A DNA stretch of 64,000 nucleotides from Boothiomyces macroporosus. Lineage: Eukaryota; Chytridiomycota; Chytridiomycetes; Rhizophydiales; Terramycetaceae. Position 1 is the stretch's first letter. Every line of letters starts with the position of its first letter. This document shows positions 33,650 to 44,886 of the stretch, in pieces. The notes under the pieces are model-generated. The model ran no database searches. It saw nothing but the letters and a program-made list of their open reading frames with translations, and was not told the DNA's origin. The stretch spans positions 1 to 64,000 of the forward strand of contig JADGKB010000053.1 in assembly GCA_027604185.1 (NCBI GenBank), read 5' to 3'. The translations under genes and the position numbers were made by a program.

Positions 33650-34431
33650 TTATTTATCTTTTTTGGAGGCAGAGTTGTTTTCAAACTTGTTTTCCAAATC
33701 GACATACCTGATATTAGTAATATAAACTTGTCTGTCAATTTCATGTATTCATCGTTAGTCTGGTTGGCTTGTTTTTTCAAGATTTCAAACTCCTTAACCA
33801 GCTTATCATACTTTTCCTGCAATTCTTTTGAATCGTTCTTTTGTTCCTTGTCCAGCAATTTCAAGTATTCCTTGGTGGTTTTAGCTGCTTGCTGCTTCAA
33901 AATCTTTTGTCAGTAAAAAGTACTTCAGTTTTTTCCTCATTCTTTGCCAATTCGTTAATCATATTGACAAAGCGGCTTGATTAAGTAGTGCTTACTTTAG
34001 GACGAGAGACAGGAAGATTACTGACCCAGTTAAATACATGTTTCGTTGTGCTTGGAACATTTTTGAATGCAAGTACGAGTCGGTACGTGAGTCCATATGC
34101 GCATGTTCCTCATGTTGATCATGTTTCTCTTGGGTTTTGAATGAGCGGTTCACGTTATCCACGAATAGGATACAAACCAAGACAAATATAATCCTCAGGC
34201 CGTATTTGATTTGAGCGGCGATGGGGCTCTTGATAAAGAATTGCTTGGATTAATTCAAAATTACAATAATCTTTGTTCTGACGGAGTATGGTAATGGCGC
34301 TGATTAAGTAAAGGATTACCTGTGGTTAGTGAGGAATTCACCCAACAACAATAGGAATACGAGCATCTAGCTTAGTAATGATCTACCTCTGCAACTAGCA
34401 TTGCGAATACACCTTGGTACAGGATGGACAT
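33650..34431 (-). CDS. Bap31/Yet3-family ER membrane protein
   Basis: Exons (minus): 34431-34387, 34366-34342, 34299-34265, 34243-33996, 33975-33924, 33903-33728, 33707-33650 (212 aa). Order: MSILYQGVFAMLVAEMLVFLLLL (helix 1), PLPYSVRTKIIQFF, IKYGLRIIFVLVCILFVDNVNR (helix 2), a His/Asp-rich loop, KMFQAQRNMYLTGSVIFLSLVLNRFV (helix 3) and a coiled coil (KEYLKLLDKEQ...). The end KKDK is a KKxx ER-retrieval signal. Bap31/Yet proteins help membrane-protein sorting at the ER. The block RNxYLTG is diagnostic. The 42-nt segment removed at 34300-34341 again looks like two tandem introns. Confidence 0.92.
34300..34341 (-). other. Tandem double intron in the Bap31 gene
   Basis: On the minus strand the 42 nt between LLLL and APLPYSV split into a 22-nt unit (34341-34320, GTGAATTCC...ACCACAG) and a 20-nt unit (34319-34300, GTAATCCTTTACTTAATCAG). 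Each has GT, a branch-like TAAC/TTAAT and AG. Using only the first unit opens a wrong frame that ends at a stop. Confidence 0.72.
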
Positions 34432-34738
34432 TTTTGAGATCAAAGAGAGATTGCAAAGACCCGAAATAGCAGCCACGTATCTACTTTATATCGCTGGTGA
34501 TATTCGCACCAACCACAGTAGTATGTTTACTCTATTCACTCTTTGCCTGATTACTCTTAAGACTCGTAGAGTCTACTGCCTATCAAAGCTGGTAATATGC
34601 TGCCATATTATGATTGCCTCTGAATTTCTCACCTGATGCAAGCACTGACTCTCTTGGTTTGTCAAAGTAACTGTGGGTCGACAAACATTCTCGCTGTAAT
34701 CACTACTGGCGCTGGATAAATCTTTAAAAAATTTTCAA
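34432..34738. other. Divergent intergenic region (Bap31 / uS17m)
   Basis: About 300 bp between the two start codons. It contains an open frame of about 70 codons with no recognisable content. No RNA gene or repeat seen. Confidence 0.4.
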
Positions 34739-35100
34739 ATGCCAAATCCCCGTCAGACATTTTTTGGCCATGTAATAGGGACTGCAATGCAGAAAACAAT
34801 CAAAGTCAGAGTAGAGAAAATTAAGATCCATCCTATAGTCCAAAAGGTAATGTTAGGTTAACGCAGCCGGTTCGTTCACATAAAAATTTCTTGGTACATG
34901 ACGAGGAAGAAAAATGTGTTGTTGGCGACTATGTTAAAATCGAATCATGTGAAAAACTTAGCAAACTGAAGCATTTCAAGTTGGGCGAAATTGTTAAACC
35001 AGCTCAGAGGGCATTCGATTCGGAAGGCAACTTGCATACTCAAGGACACAAGTTCAAGACAATCCCAAAGCACTACAATCTCAATGAATATAAATTTTAA
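34739..35100 (+). CDS. Mitochondrial ribosomal protein uS17m
   Basis: Exons: 34739-34846, 34867-35100 (113 aa). Starts MPNPRQTFFGHVIGTAMQKTIKVRVEKIKIHPIVQK, then PVRSHKNFLVHDEEEKCVVGDYVKIESCEKLSKLKHFKLGEIV. G-V-V/T-KTI-V-V and GDxVxIxECxxLSKxKxFxLxEIV are the S17 OB-fold signature of the small ribosomal subunit. The divergent C-terminal extension (residues about 85-113) and the lack of typical cytosolic S11/uS17 sequence point to the mitochondrial version, but no clear presequence is visible. Confidence 0.88.
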
Positions 35101-35119
35101 TTTTATAACTACAATCTGC

Positions 35120-37918
35120 CTATTCCTCCTTTTCTTTCGGATTTTGGACTAGATTAAAATATAGATACCAAACAATTCCACACGGCCGGTACATTTTGAG
35201 TATAAAATGACATTGGTAGAGAGCCTTTTGAACGGCAAGTAAAAAAATTACCTCACCATAACTGAACCGTAGTGAAATATGAGACCTGACCCAGAAGCCT
35301 CTCCAAACAGCCTGGATTTTAGTAGCTGCCATATGACGGGTTTTGACTTTTTGTAGAATGATTCTCTTTCTAGTAAGCTTTCTCCATGCTTTTTGGATAA
35401 CAAATGCAGCACAAATATAGAGCAGATGGTGTCTAATTGAGTGTAAGCATACCTTCCTTTCGAGATAATCCCACCAATCCTGGCCAATTTCTCCCGAATG
35501 TCGTTTCGCAATAATGAACGTAGTTTATATCCTCTGTATACTCTTTGGATGGTTGTGGCGGCAATCGTACGCTATAGTTAGAATGATGTACTTTTCTGCT
35601 TGATCTTATATCAATCAAACGCGCATAGAGAGGTCTCCACCAACTGATAATAATCGATACTGCCTTTTCCAGAACTAATTTAGATTATTATTACCTTCCA
35701 TCTTTGTTTGATATTTAGATGCCAATGGCGAGTTTTTGAACTGATGCCAATGTCTCCATTTCTGTTGAATAGTCTTGGCCGCAGTGTGCAAAGTGAGGAT
35801 AGTTTGTCTATAAATACAGCCTGAAATTAACTCAAAGGTACGGAGTAAAGCAATCCAAATGTACATTTTTCTCCTCCATGCTTTTTGGATTTTTGCAGCT
35901 GCAAGATTCTTTAATGCCCTCAATGCCCTCAATTTCTTTCTTGCAATGCGTTGAATAGTGCATGCAGCCACATATTGCTCCTTTCTAATTTTCGCGCGCA
36001 TCATTCTTCCTTTGTACCTTCTCCAAGCTCTTTGAATCTTTGTAGCTGCCAAAGATCTTCTATACACAGAGGGAGGGAACTGGGAGAAACTCTTTGCAAC
36101 ATCTGGAAGTAAAGAAACTTTGAAATAGTTCTTTTCCAGCGACTAGATTAGAAAAAGATCACTGTGTTGATTTTTTCATCTTCTTCCTGGCTGATCTTGT
36201 CTTTGGAAACTGCATAGCCGCTGCCATCTAAAATAAAAGTCATATCAATATTTTTGGTTGGAATCTGCTTATGTGCAAGTAATAAAGGAGTAGCATTAAC
36301 CGCAAAGGCAAATGGAGACTGCCCAAAATTAACTTGAATCACTGACCGCTCGTGTGCAGCATGTGCTCCAGTGTCCAGTAGTGCAAATTGAGGCAAGAGC
36401 TGTTGCTTTAAAATCAAAAATCTATCGTTATGGCTGTATACCTTTGTCTTTCTTGTTCATGAGCATCAAACGCAATAGCTCCCTTTCCAAAGGCTGGGTG
36501 TAGAATTTGATTTTCCACCACCAGCGAAATATTCCCCTCATATAAATCAGTTAGAATCCCAATAGTTTTGGTGTGGTTTTGCGTGGGTGTTGCACCCAAA
36601 GATGTCGTATATGAAAACCGTGTGTTATTTATCAAGACTTCTCCATTATTATCAAATCCAAAAGTAAACGAAGTGTTTCCTGGATAACCCTTGGATAATT
36701 TTGATGGTGACCTACCAGCAACTGATAGCCCTAATCTAAAACTAGCAGTACCTGCCCTCCAATTTGCTTTGAAAGGAACGGTAAATTCATAATAAACACT
36801 CATTTCCGATTCTAGTCGGGTGTTGATTTGCCTGACTAGATCGCTTACAGTCTTGAAATCCAAAACTGCTAAATCTTCATTGGTGGTGCCCAGATTGAAT
36901 CCCAAAGAGCTAATCCTTCTTTTAAGAATTTGACTCCCATAGAGAGGATAGGCCAAGACAGAAGCCTGTAATTGATGAGACGGATAATAAAGATCAATCA
37001 ACCTGGCAATAATATGAATGTAAGTATAATCGGTATCCTTTGTTGCTGAATCTTGATTTTGTCCAAGTTGGTTCATCGTTTGAACTACCACATCTCGCAC
37101 TAATGATCTGGCGTACAACTTGACTCCCCAAGGTCCAGATGTGGCAAATACACAATTCCATTCGGGCTCTACATTCTTGTTGGAAATGACTCTAAATTCG
37201 GAGCGATTGCTGGAGATAAATACAACTTTGTTATCTTTTGGAGGTAGCAGGAATATCTGTGTAAAATAGATTGTACCCCGTGGTTGAAATAGCCTTCGAT
37301 ATCATCTGTGTCGCAAATTCCAGCTGCAATCGCATCTTTACACAGCCTTGCCCAATTTGACCGTTCAAAGGATTGGATTGCTTCCAAATTGCTATCCGCA
37401 ATCAAATCTCCTAGCCTCCCAATTATCCCAGGACTGATTTAGGTTTAGTTTACCCTGATTGGAATAAAGCACGCAGATCCCGTTTGGTTTGTAGTCTCCG
37501 CTTCCAAATAAATTGTGTAAATCCCTCCTTGTGCGTGTTCATCAAGTTATTTAGTTCTTCTATTAATATCAGGTACCTCTCTCATCTGCTAATTTCACGT
37601 ATAAGCGCTTCCTCAAATTAGTTTTTCTCTGTGACAGGTTAATTATTGCCATTGAAGCTTCTATTCCCAAAATAGAAAATTCATCTTCTTTCTTTGACTT
37701 TTCAGTCAGACTCCGTAGCTCCAAATAATCCTGCTGTCTCCTGTATCTTAGATCATTTTGTTGCTCATCGATATAGCTTTTCAAATTGTGACATATTTCC
37801 TTAATTTGCTGCAACTCTTTTTGCTGAATTGTCTTTGCTGCTTGCTTACGCTTCTGCATTGTGTTCAGAATGCTGAATTAGAAAGAAAGAACCGTCTCTT
37901 CAATTCAATGTCTGCCAT
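35120..37918 (-). CDS. SPRY-domain protein with multiple IQ motifs
   Basis: Exons (minus): 37918-37893, 37872-37577, 37556-37454, 37433-37277, 37256-36442, 36421-36163, 36142-35695, 35674-35475, 35452-35120 (878 aa). N-terminal helical region (MADIELKRRILNTMQKRKQAAKTIQQKEL), a central SPRY/concanavalin-like fold (about 300-530; SVYYEFTVPF, FTFGFDNNGEV, IGILTDLYEG, GKGAIAFDAHE, QFALLDTGAHA) and then at least five calmodulin-type IQ segments (AATKIQRAWRRYKGR, AACTIQRIARKK, AAAKIQKAWRRK, AAKTIQQKWRHW, AAFVIQKAWRKL, AATKIQAVWRGFW). I do not know a named family with this exact order. IQ/SPRY proteins are frequent in axonemes, so a flagellar role is possible. The final 40 residues after FSYGE may be intronic; the frame stays open either way. 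Confidence 0.85.
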
Positions 37919-37955
37919 GATAGACGCGTAAAAACAAAAAATTACACATTAATTA

Positions 37956-40130
37956 TTATATTTGTTTGGATTCTTCATACATTTTAGCAATCATGCTACT
38001 TTCAATTTGCTGATTTTGAACAGTTTCTTTAGTGTGTAGCAATTTTAGAATTTCGCATTTGCAGTCGATCCGCTTAAAATGGGTTTGAATAAGCTCTATA
38101 GTTTTCTGGTTGATTTTTGTATTTTCTAGTTGCACAATTTCATTGGCTTTCTCCATTGCTGCTTCGAGCCCTTGAATAGCTGCCAATGTATTTGCTTGAA
38201 TATCATTCATGTTCTGAGGGTTCTTCAATAGACTCTTTAGGGAGGTTTTAGCAGCTTCTGCTGCAATTCCAGGGTGAACAGCTTTGGTGAAAAGATTAAC
38301 TAGGCTCATTACAGGATTAGGAGCGTTTCCAATTAGTTGATGTAATAATACTTTTGTATTGTCGATATTACTGGTATCATCAAGCGACGTGGGCAGTTCA
38401 ATAAACTTTATCATGCATTCCTCTTCCTGTTTGTCAAGCTTTTCACCAATTTCTTTCCACCCCATTCCTTGATCTATATAATCCAGCATTTCCAGTATTT
38501 CTTCATCTTTCCACATTGGCCTATCCTGAGCGGATTTATCCAAATCAAAAGTTTGGAATTTCCGAAAGTCTTTGCTAGACATGACGAGTGGGTATTGTCC
38601 AGTTTCAAAACACACCACACAGGCAGTAAAATTATCCCTATCATTGTAATAGTAATGATTCAAGCAATTACTCGCGCAAGTGCTACAAACAAACTTTTTA
38701 GTTTCGCGAAATGAATCTGTTTCTTTGAATACAAGCTCTGGGTTAAATTCACCGTTTTCTTCTTTCAGTAGGGTATACAAATCTTTATCTGGAAAGTTTG
38801 GCTATTATTAACAACAAGTTACATTTGTATTGATTATCCTTAATTTCTCCAATAACCGTAGTATTGCATCTAAAACAACAATGTCTGTACTTGGAGAAAT
38901 AAATCGCAAATATTCCAAAGTGATTACAGTTTCTGGATTTGATAAATATTTTTCTTGTAAAATTGGTTTGATATGTTGGTAATCTTCGTATGCATGAAAT
39001 CCATATTGAGCGAAATGCTGTGAAATCAATTCATCCTCCTCCATTTGTAATGAACTGCCACCACTAGTGGTATAATTGACATATTCAATATTTGACAAGT
39101 TTCCAATTACACCATCTTTAATTGGTTCAAATTCATGCCTCTTAAATTTTAACGGAAGCTTTCTATCCAAGTTAACAGGATGGGCGATTGGCCACGGAGT
39201 TGGTCCTATTTTCGCACTTTCTTCTATAAACTCTTGAGTTTCATCCAGATCTTCCACTGAATTTGGCCCAGTTTGCAGTGGACTGTCCCTATCAGAGAGA
39301 TTTGTATTGTCATTAGTCTCAATTAGGTATTCTCCATCATCATCACTTTGCATTCCAATTTCTAGCGAATCTTTTAATTCCTCTGCCAATGACTCTTCTA
39401 ATTCATAGTCTTCCTCATTCTAAATTAGTAAATATTACCATCCAATCCCCATAACTGGAACTGTCAATCAGCCACTTGGTGGGTAGATACCATATATTTG
39501 AAGAATTTGTCCTCTATTGTTAATTATTATTACCTCTGATATCTGGTAGGTATTTTCAGCGTCCTCTACCCATATATCTTCCATATCAGGTTTGTACCAG
39601 TAGTGCAATTGGGCAAATCCGTCTCTCTTTTGTATAACTCTAAAATAATCTTCCATGTCTGCCACTTCAGCCATCTCCTGCAGCACATGAGTTGTCTCTA
39701 AAGTGTATTTATTTTCAACTTTTCCCCCCAATCGATCAATCATATCCGAATATTCATCCCTCTTTGAAAATGAGATTGAGCTGGAAAGATATATTCTGGG
39801 TATAGTCCACAATCCATTCGTCTGTAATTTTTCCAAACATACTGAAATGAAAGACAGACACTCTGTAATTTTAGACCCGTTTTTCCACAGCCATTCCCCA
39901 GTGAAATCTCTGAATTGAGTTGCTGCTGTTTGTAATATCAAGTGCACAGGTCCATCTTTTTTCAAATCCCAAAATAATCGACTGGGGATTTTTGAAGAAT
40001 GATCTTTCTGAAATCCCAAGAGATTTAAAACAAAGCTCTGCAAATAGCTGCTCCTTATTTCCGGTTTGATCATCTGCTGCAGCTTCACAAACTCTGTCGT
40101 TGAATTTTTCAAGTAAGCTTCAAGATTCAT
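37956..40130 (-). CDS. SWI3/RSC8/SMARCC-type chromatin-remodelling subunit
   Basis: Exons (minus): 40130-39534, 39513-39439, 39419-38823, 38801-37956 (704 aa). Core scaffold of SWI/SNF or RSC. The N-terminal module (about 1-240) matches the BRCT/chromo-like region of animal SMARCC (WKNGSKI.., LGGKVENKYTLETTHVL, WLIDSSSYGDWMNEEDYE), which yeast SWI3 lacks. Next come an acidic linker, a divergent SWIRM (about 330-430; YLSNPETVITLEYLRFI, VLDAILRLLEKLRIIN), a ZZ-like zinc motif (FVCSTCASNC...ACVVC), a SANT domain (MWKDEEILEMLDYIDQGMGWKEIGEKL) and a C-terminal leucine-rich coiled coil. The SWIRM match is the weakest part. Confidence 0.92.
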
Positions 40131-40525
40131 GAATAATTTTTGGAAAGAAATTATTTTAGGGATTTTATGAAATCATTTTGAAGACCAGTTTAATGAGATT
40201 ATTTTAGAGACTTGTAATACTGTTTTAGAGACTTTTAATACTACTTTAGGGACTTGTAATGAGATTATGATATTACAATAAAAACACAAGCAGTTAAATA
40301 TAAAGCCAATTTACTTTCTAATATTGAGATTAAACAGTCCGATTAATAACCAGTTGAAAATGGTGTCTGACTCAAAATGTCTTATTTCAATTAATCATCC
40401 TGTCCACTCTGTCAAAAATGATTTAAAAATTGTTTATTGAATATACTTTTCTCTGATATCTTTCCATTGGCGCTACGATTAGTTTCCTCCTTACTCCTTT
40501 GTTCAAATAATCAAATCCTTGTTGA
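40131..40525. other. Intergenic, contains a tandem repeat
   Basis: Divergent spacer between SMARCC (minus) and an unknown gene (plus) whose start I could not find. It may therefore include a missed first exon of that gene. The 40151-40265 repeat lies here. Confidence 0.35.
40151..40265. repeat. Degenerate 21-22 bp tandem repeat, about 3-4 copies
   Basis: Copies of (T)NTTTTAGAGACTTGTAATAC at about 40199-40220, 40221-40241 and 40242-40263, with a more diverged copy near 40151-40175. The unit length is close to the intron length of this genome, but the units lie outside any gene model. Confidence 0.55.
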
Positions 40526-41352
40526 AAGACGTTATCGACAACGATTTCCAATACGAATGCGGAAGCGAAAATTGAAGCTACGTATCTGGAATTTCTCTTG
40601 AAAAAGACTGGATTAATTACTCCTTACTGTTGTAGAATGTCTTTTGTAATGCCATTTGATGAAGAAAAAATTCTGGTGGCTTTTTTTCACGTCAAAATGG
40701 AGGTAGATGAATGTATAGTAGATTATCTACAGACTTGCTTGGACTTGAAACCAGATAACCCTATTCAGTTCGCGTCGGAGTTGTAGTCATATTTAACCAT
40801 AGTTTTTTACATTACGCTCATTCTTCTCAGATTGTTTTCAAAGCAATAAACTATTTACAAAAAAAGGATGACTGGTTAGATAGTCTGGGAAGGGCTTTTG
40901 AAATACTATGCGATGGAGAGGAAGGAATATCGCAAAAACAATGTAAAAGCTTTTTCGAGTATTATTCCACGTACTTTTTGCTAACGCAAGTCGAACAGAT
41001 TCAATTGGGGCGGCATTAAATACTCTTACGGAAAAATATATTGACCATGGGGAACTGGTTACATTTCCAGAATTTGAAACGTTAGTATTATACCACACGC
41101 ACTTTTCAAGTAAATAGATTCTAACTAGATATCCTGGATCAATTAAACAAGGCTTTTGTTGGCCACCAACTCGTTACGATGCAGTGTATTGATGTTTGTT
41201 TTGACGCGTTGGATTTAAGAAATGAAACAAAGTTGACCAGAGGGATCTATAATGAACTGACTGATGCTTTTGCAAATACAAGATCATTGAATTTTATGGA
41301 AATTATTCAAAAAATAGAAAAAGTTATTTTAAAGATAGGCAGCAACTTTTAG
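40526..41352 (+). CDS. Uncharacterised protein, 5' end unresolved
   Basis: Exons: about 40526-40779, 40803-40970, 40991-41109, 41129-41352 (about 254 codons plus stop). Exon joins use introns of 23, 20 and 19 nt and give one frame: AKIEATYLEFLLKKTG, FDEEKILVAFFHVKMEVDECIVDYL, SFFEYYSTRTDSIGAALNTLTEKYIDHGELVTFPEFE, ALDLRNETKLTRGIYNELTDAF. It is helical and soluble; GELVTFPEFE is reminiscent of an EF-hand half, but no complete calcium loop is visible. No ATG was found before 40526, so a short upstream exon is probably missing, with an acceptor near 40528. Family unknown. Confidence 0.65.
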
Positions 41353-41392
41353 GTTTATTCAAATCTCATTGGTTTTCTTGGACATACTAGAA

Positions 41393-44300
41393 TTAATAAA
41401 CTATTACGTTGGAAGGGAACAAACCAGTTTTGCCATTAAATGTACCAGTCCACCAACCAGGATCATCTCTTCCTGTAATGACGATAACATCTCCCACTTT
41501 GAATGACAATTCATCGGCCTCTGCTGCTTCATAGTTCTATATCAGTTAAAATTACATATAGTGCAGTACATCTTGGGACTTTCTTTGCAGGAGGAGGTGG
41601 TGGTTTCTTCTTTGCTGCAGCAGCACTTGCCAATGAATTTTGACTACTTGCTAAAGGTTGACTTCCCCCTAACGGTTGACTACCGCCCAATGGTTGGCTT
41701 CCACCTAAAGGCTGGTTAGCCAAATTATTTCGAGAGTTGTTGACCGAGTTTGCTTGCAAGTTTGGAATTTTGGGTTGATTACTTTGAGTATTTTGGCTAA
41801 TATTTAGATTTTGAATTTTTGGGGCTTGGTACGAGGTAGTGGTCTTTGCTTTAGTGAACAGTGATTTTTGATTTGGTCGGGAGTCTTTTGGCAATCCGGT
41901 TGGTACTCTGATTTCTGTAGTTTTACCATTATTCTTGAATGTTGGGAACTTTACACTTTGATCGGAAATGAATTTCAGTTCACAAGTGCCACCACGTTGC
42001 CATGTAGTCTTTTTAACCGTATAAGCAATTGTGTCTGTAAAGGAAATATTCAATTGTTTTCCAGTGGTCAGTGTATAGTTTTCTTTCAGAACAGTAATCA
42101 ATTCAGTCTTTAGGACATTCTCGAAAACATTGTCAAAATCATCATTAATGTGAATGACAACATAATCATCACATTTTGTACTGACAGAGACACCAGACAC
42201 AGAGGAGTAGGGGAGTTTACGCTTTACCGCTTTCACATACTTGCCTTTGTTTGGGCCTTTGTCGACCTTTTCAGCTCCAATAATGAACAAATGCTTGTCA
42301 GTAAGAATGATTTCTCTCTGGCTAGGTTTAAAACTACGGTCATATTTAGTGATTGCATCGGAAAATAGCGTCTTTTCATGTTTGTTGTCTAGTTAAATAA
42401 AACATACCAATTAATGCCTTCAAGATTGGGTTATCCAATACATTCAAGTAATCACCCAAAAATTCTCTGTTAATAGAGAAACGCTTTCTTTCCTTATTGT
42501 TGACCATAACATCTGCAGCCTTTTTGCGCATTTCCAAAAAGTATTTTCTAGATTTCCATCTTCTATAAGCACGTTGGATAGTTTTGGCATAAGTGTGGTA
42601 CTTACGGTCTCTGGATTCTTCAAGCAAAAAGAGGGATTCCGGAGATTTGATAAAGACTTTTTGGCTACCGAGTTGCCATTCTTTAGCATCAATACTGACG
42701 CTTTGCATAATAAGCCCAACCCCATCTTGAAGTCTGCCATTGAAATTTGGAAAAGTTTCTTTTGTAAGGATTGCGAACCGCTTTAAAAACTTTTCAAATG
42801 TATTTCTGTAGCAGAACCCAGCACGACTAAATTAATGGTTATTACCGAACTTTGATATTTTCCTTCAAGTTCAGGTAGCGAACTTGATGCTCGACACGCT
42901 TTTCATCCCAATCTTTAGGACGTTTTGTTTCGTTTGGCTTAATACATCTCACGTAACTCGGGGTACACTTCATCAAAGTAGTTACTAGTTCATTTGACTG
43001 ATTTCTAATTTTAAATGATACGGTGGTAGGACGTTTCTTGTCGCTTTCATCAATAACATCTGGGAATAACGCCAAAAGGAATCGGCTACATTAAAAAAAG
43101 TTACTCGGACGTTGACTGAACCAGTTGAATCAAATCCTTGAACAGCGTGTCTTTGTTGGCTTCGGTGAACCCATCGGCATCATATGTTACAGAGCCAGCA
43201 TAGTGTTGAATCAAGAATTGTTGCTGCATTCCTTTGAAATGCTTATGACTACCAACTGCACCTTGCAGCTTTTGCAAGAAGGTATTGTCAGCACCTTCTG
43301 TTACGGCATGCATGGTAGAGCACACATCATCAAGAATAGCCATAACACCAGGAGGACGCTAATATTATCACCAAGTTTACTTTAGATTCAATCAAATCCA
43401 CTACAATTTGATTGTTGAAATATTCGATAGGTGTCCAAGCAATTCCTTCTCGTTTGTATTCTTCTTGCTCACTCTTCAAAGTCAATTCAATAAAAATTTG
43501 CTGCAGTTTTTCGTTTACATAGTTGATACAGAATTGTTCAAATCCATTTTTGTGGAAAATCTAAATTAACAAAAGCATACTTCGAAGCCGAAAATATCCA
43601 GTACACCCAAGCAAAGAATTTGAGATTCTCTAAGTGTTTTTGCCAAGTTTGACATGGCACTATTGACGGCTTGAACAATCCAGTCAAACAGCCTTGTATA
43701 CAATGCTTTTGCTAACGCGTCTCTTGTTCCCTTTGCTTGTTCTACATTCAAAGGGACATTATAAGAAGATCCTCTCTTTCCAAATCCAGTGCTAATAAAT
43801 CTGGATAGCAACTTTTGTTTCAAATCCTCTTCTTTGATTCCAAGGAGGTATGCTGGGAACGCCAATGCTTGTTCATCTCTCAAAATTGCTTTAACTCCAT
43901 CTTCTCCTTCAATAAAATCAATATTCCCCAAATGCAATATTCCACAAACTATACGAAAGATTGCCTGTTTTTCTGCTGGGGTAATTTGACAAATATCCAT
44001 TGCTCTTGACATGTCCCTGTATTCTTCCGCATCGTTGATACCATCAGCGTTATATTCACCAGAACAGGCTAAATAATTGAAATATGAAGGTTCTGTTAGG
44101 CCCAACTGTTCCTTCATCTCGGCATCTGCACCTCGACACAAGTAGTAAAAAACGTGAAAGTTTCTCTCTCCTTTTCCAGGGCCAACAACTCTACTCTACC
44201 ATTAACCTCTAGATACCTTTTCCAACAAGAAATTTGAAATCTTTCCACCCATTGGTGAGCCGCTTTTGCTAAAGTTGATTTCAAAATATTTCCCAAATCT

Positions 44301-44860
44301 TGATGAATTGTTATTTCGTAAAGTTTTCGCATTACCAAATCCTTCCAACAGAGGATTTGATTCTAGGATAATGTTTTTCACTGCTTCTACAACATTCGCA
44401 GTTGCAGCACCTCCCTTGGAACTGACATCAGAGATATAGTTCATAATCAACTTTGCGGACTCAGTTTTACCTTTCATAAGCAATACTTACCAGCACCAGA
44501 TTCACCGCTGATAATGACACACTGATTTTCTTCATCCACAATCATATTGTTGAACATCCTGTCTGCAACAGCGTAGATGTGAGGAGGATGCTCATACGCA
44601 GCACTTCCGTGATACATCTCGATTTCCTTTTCTGTAAAGTAAGGAAGCTTCTTGTACGGGTTGACGGCGACCAACGTTGGGCCTGGATAAGCGTAAATTA
44701 CCGATATAAGTAAACATTAAATCGGCGTTAATGCGCTTCTTCAAGTTGTCTGTGATTTGATCTTCGGTGACTTTCGATAACAGCACCATATCTTCTATTC
44801 CCTATGGTCAAAGGAATTTACATTTTGTGCTTGGTTTTTGGATTGCCATGCAAACGACAT
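41393..44860 (-). CDS. Class I myosin (motor, IQ, TH1, SH3)
   Basis: Exons (minus): 44860-44822, 44801-44702, 44682-44491, 44470-44217, 44195-43581, 43560-43381, 43358-43106, 43086-42846, 42826-42408, 42388-41556, 41536-41393 (1089 aa). Actin motor for endocytosis and membrane tension. Motor (about 1-690): [26 protein letters not shown] split by an intron, [13 protein letters not shown] (switch I), DIFGFE, and [10 protein letters not shown]. One IQ segment ([17 protein letters not shown]) and a TH1 lipid-binding tail follow, then a Gln/Pro linker with three QPLGGS repeats and [10 protein letters not shown], and an SH3 domain ([15 protein letters not shown]...GWWTG...[10 protein letters not shown]). 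No acidic CA tail for Arp2/3 follows the SH3, unlike yeast Myo3/5. Start codon is 26 bp from the divergent GGTase gene. Confidence 0.95.
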
Positions 44861-44886
44861 CTCTTTGCAACTTTTTGTCAAACCAA

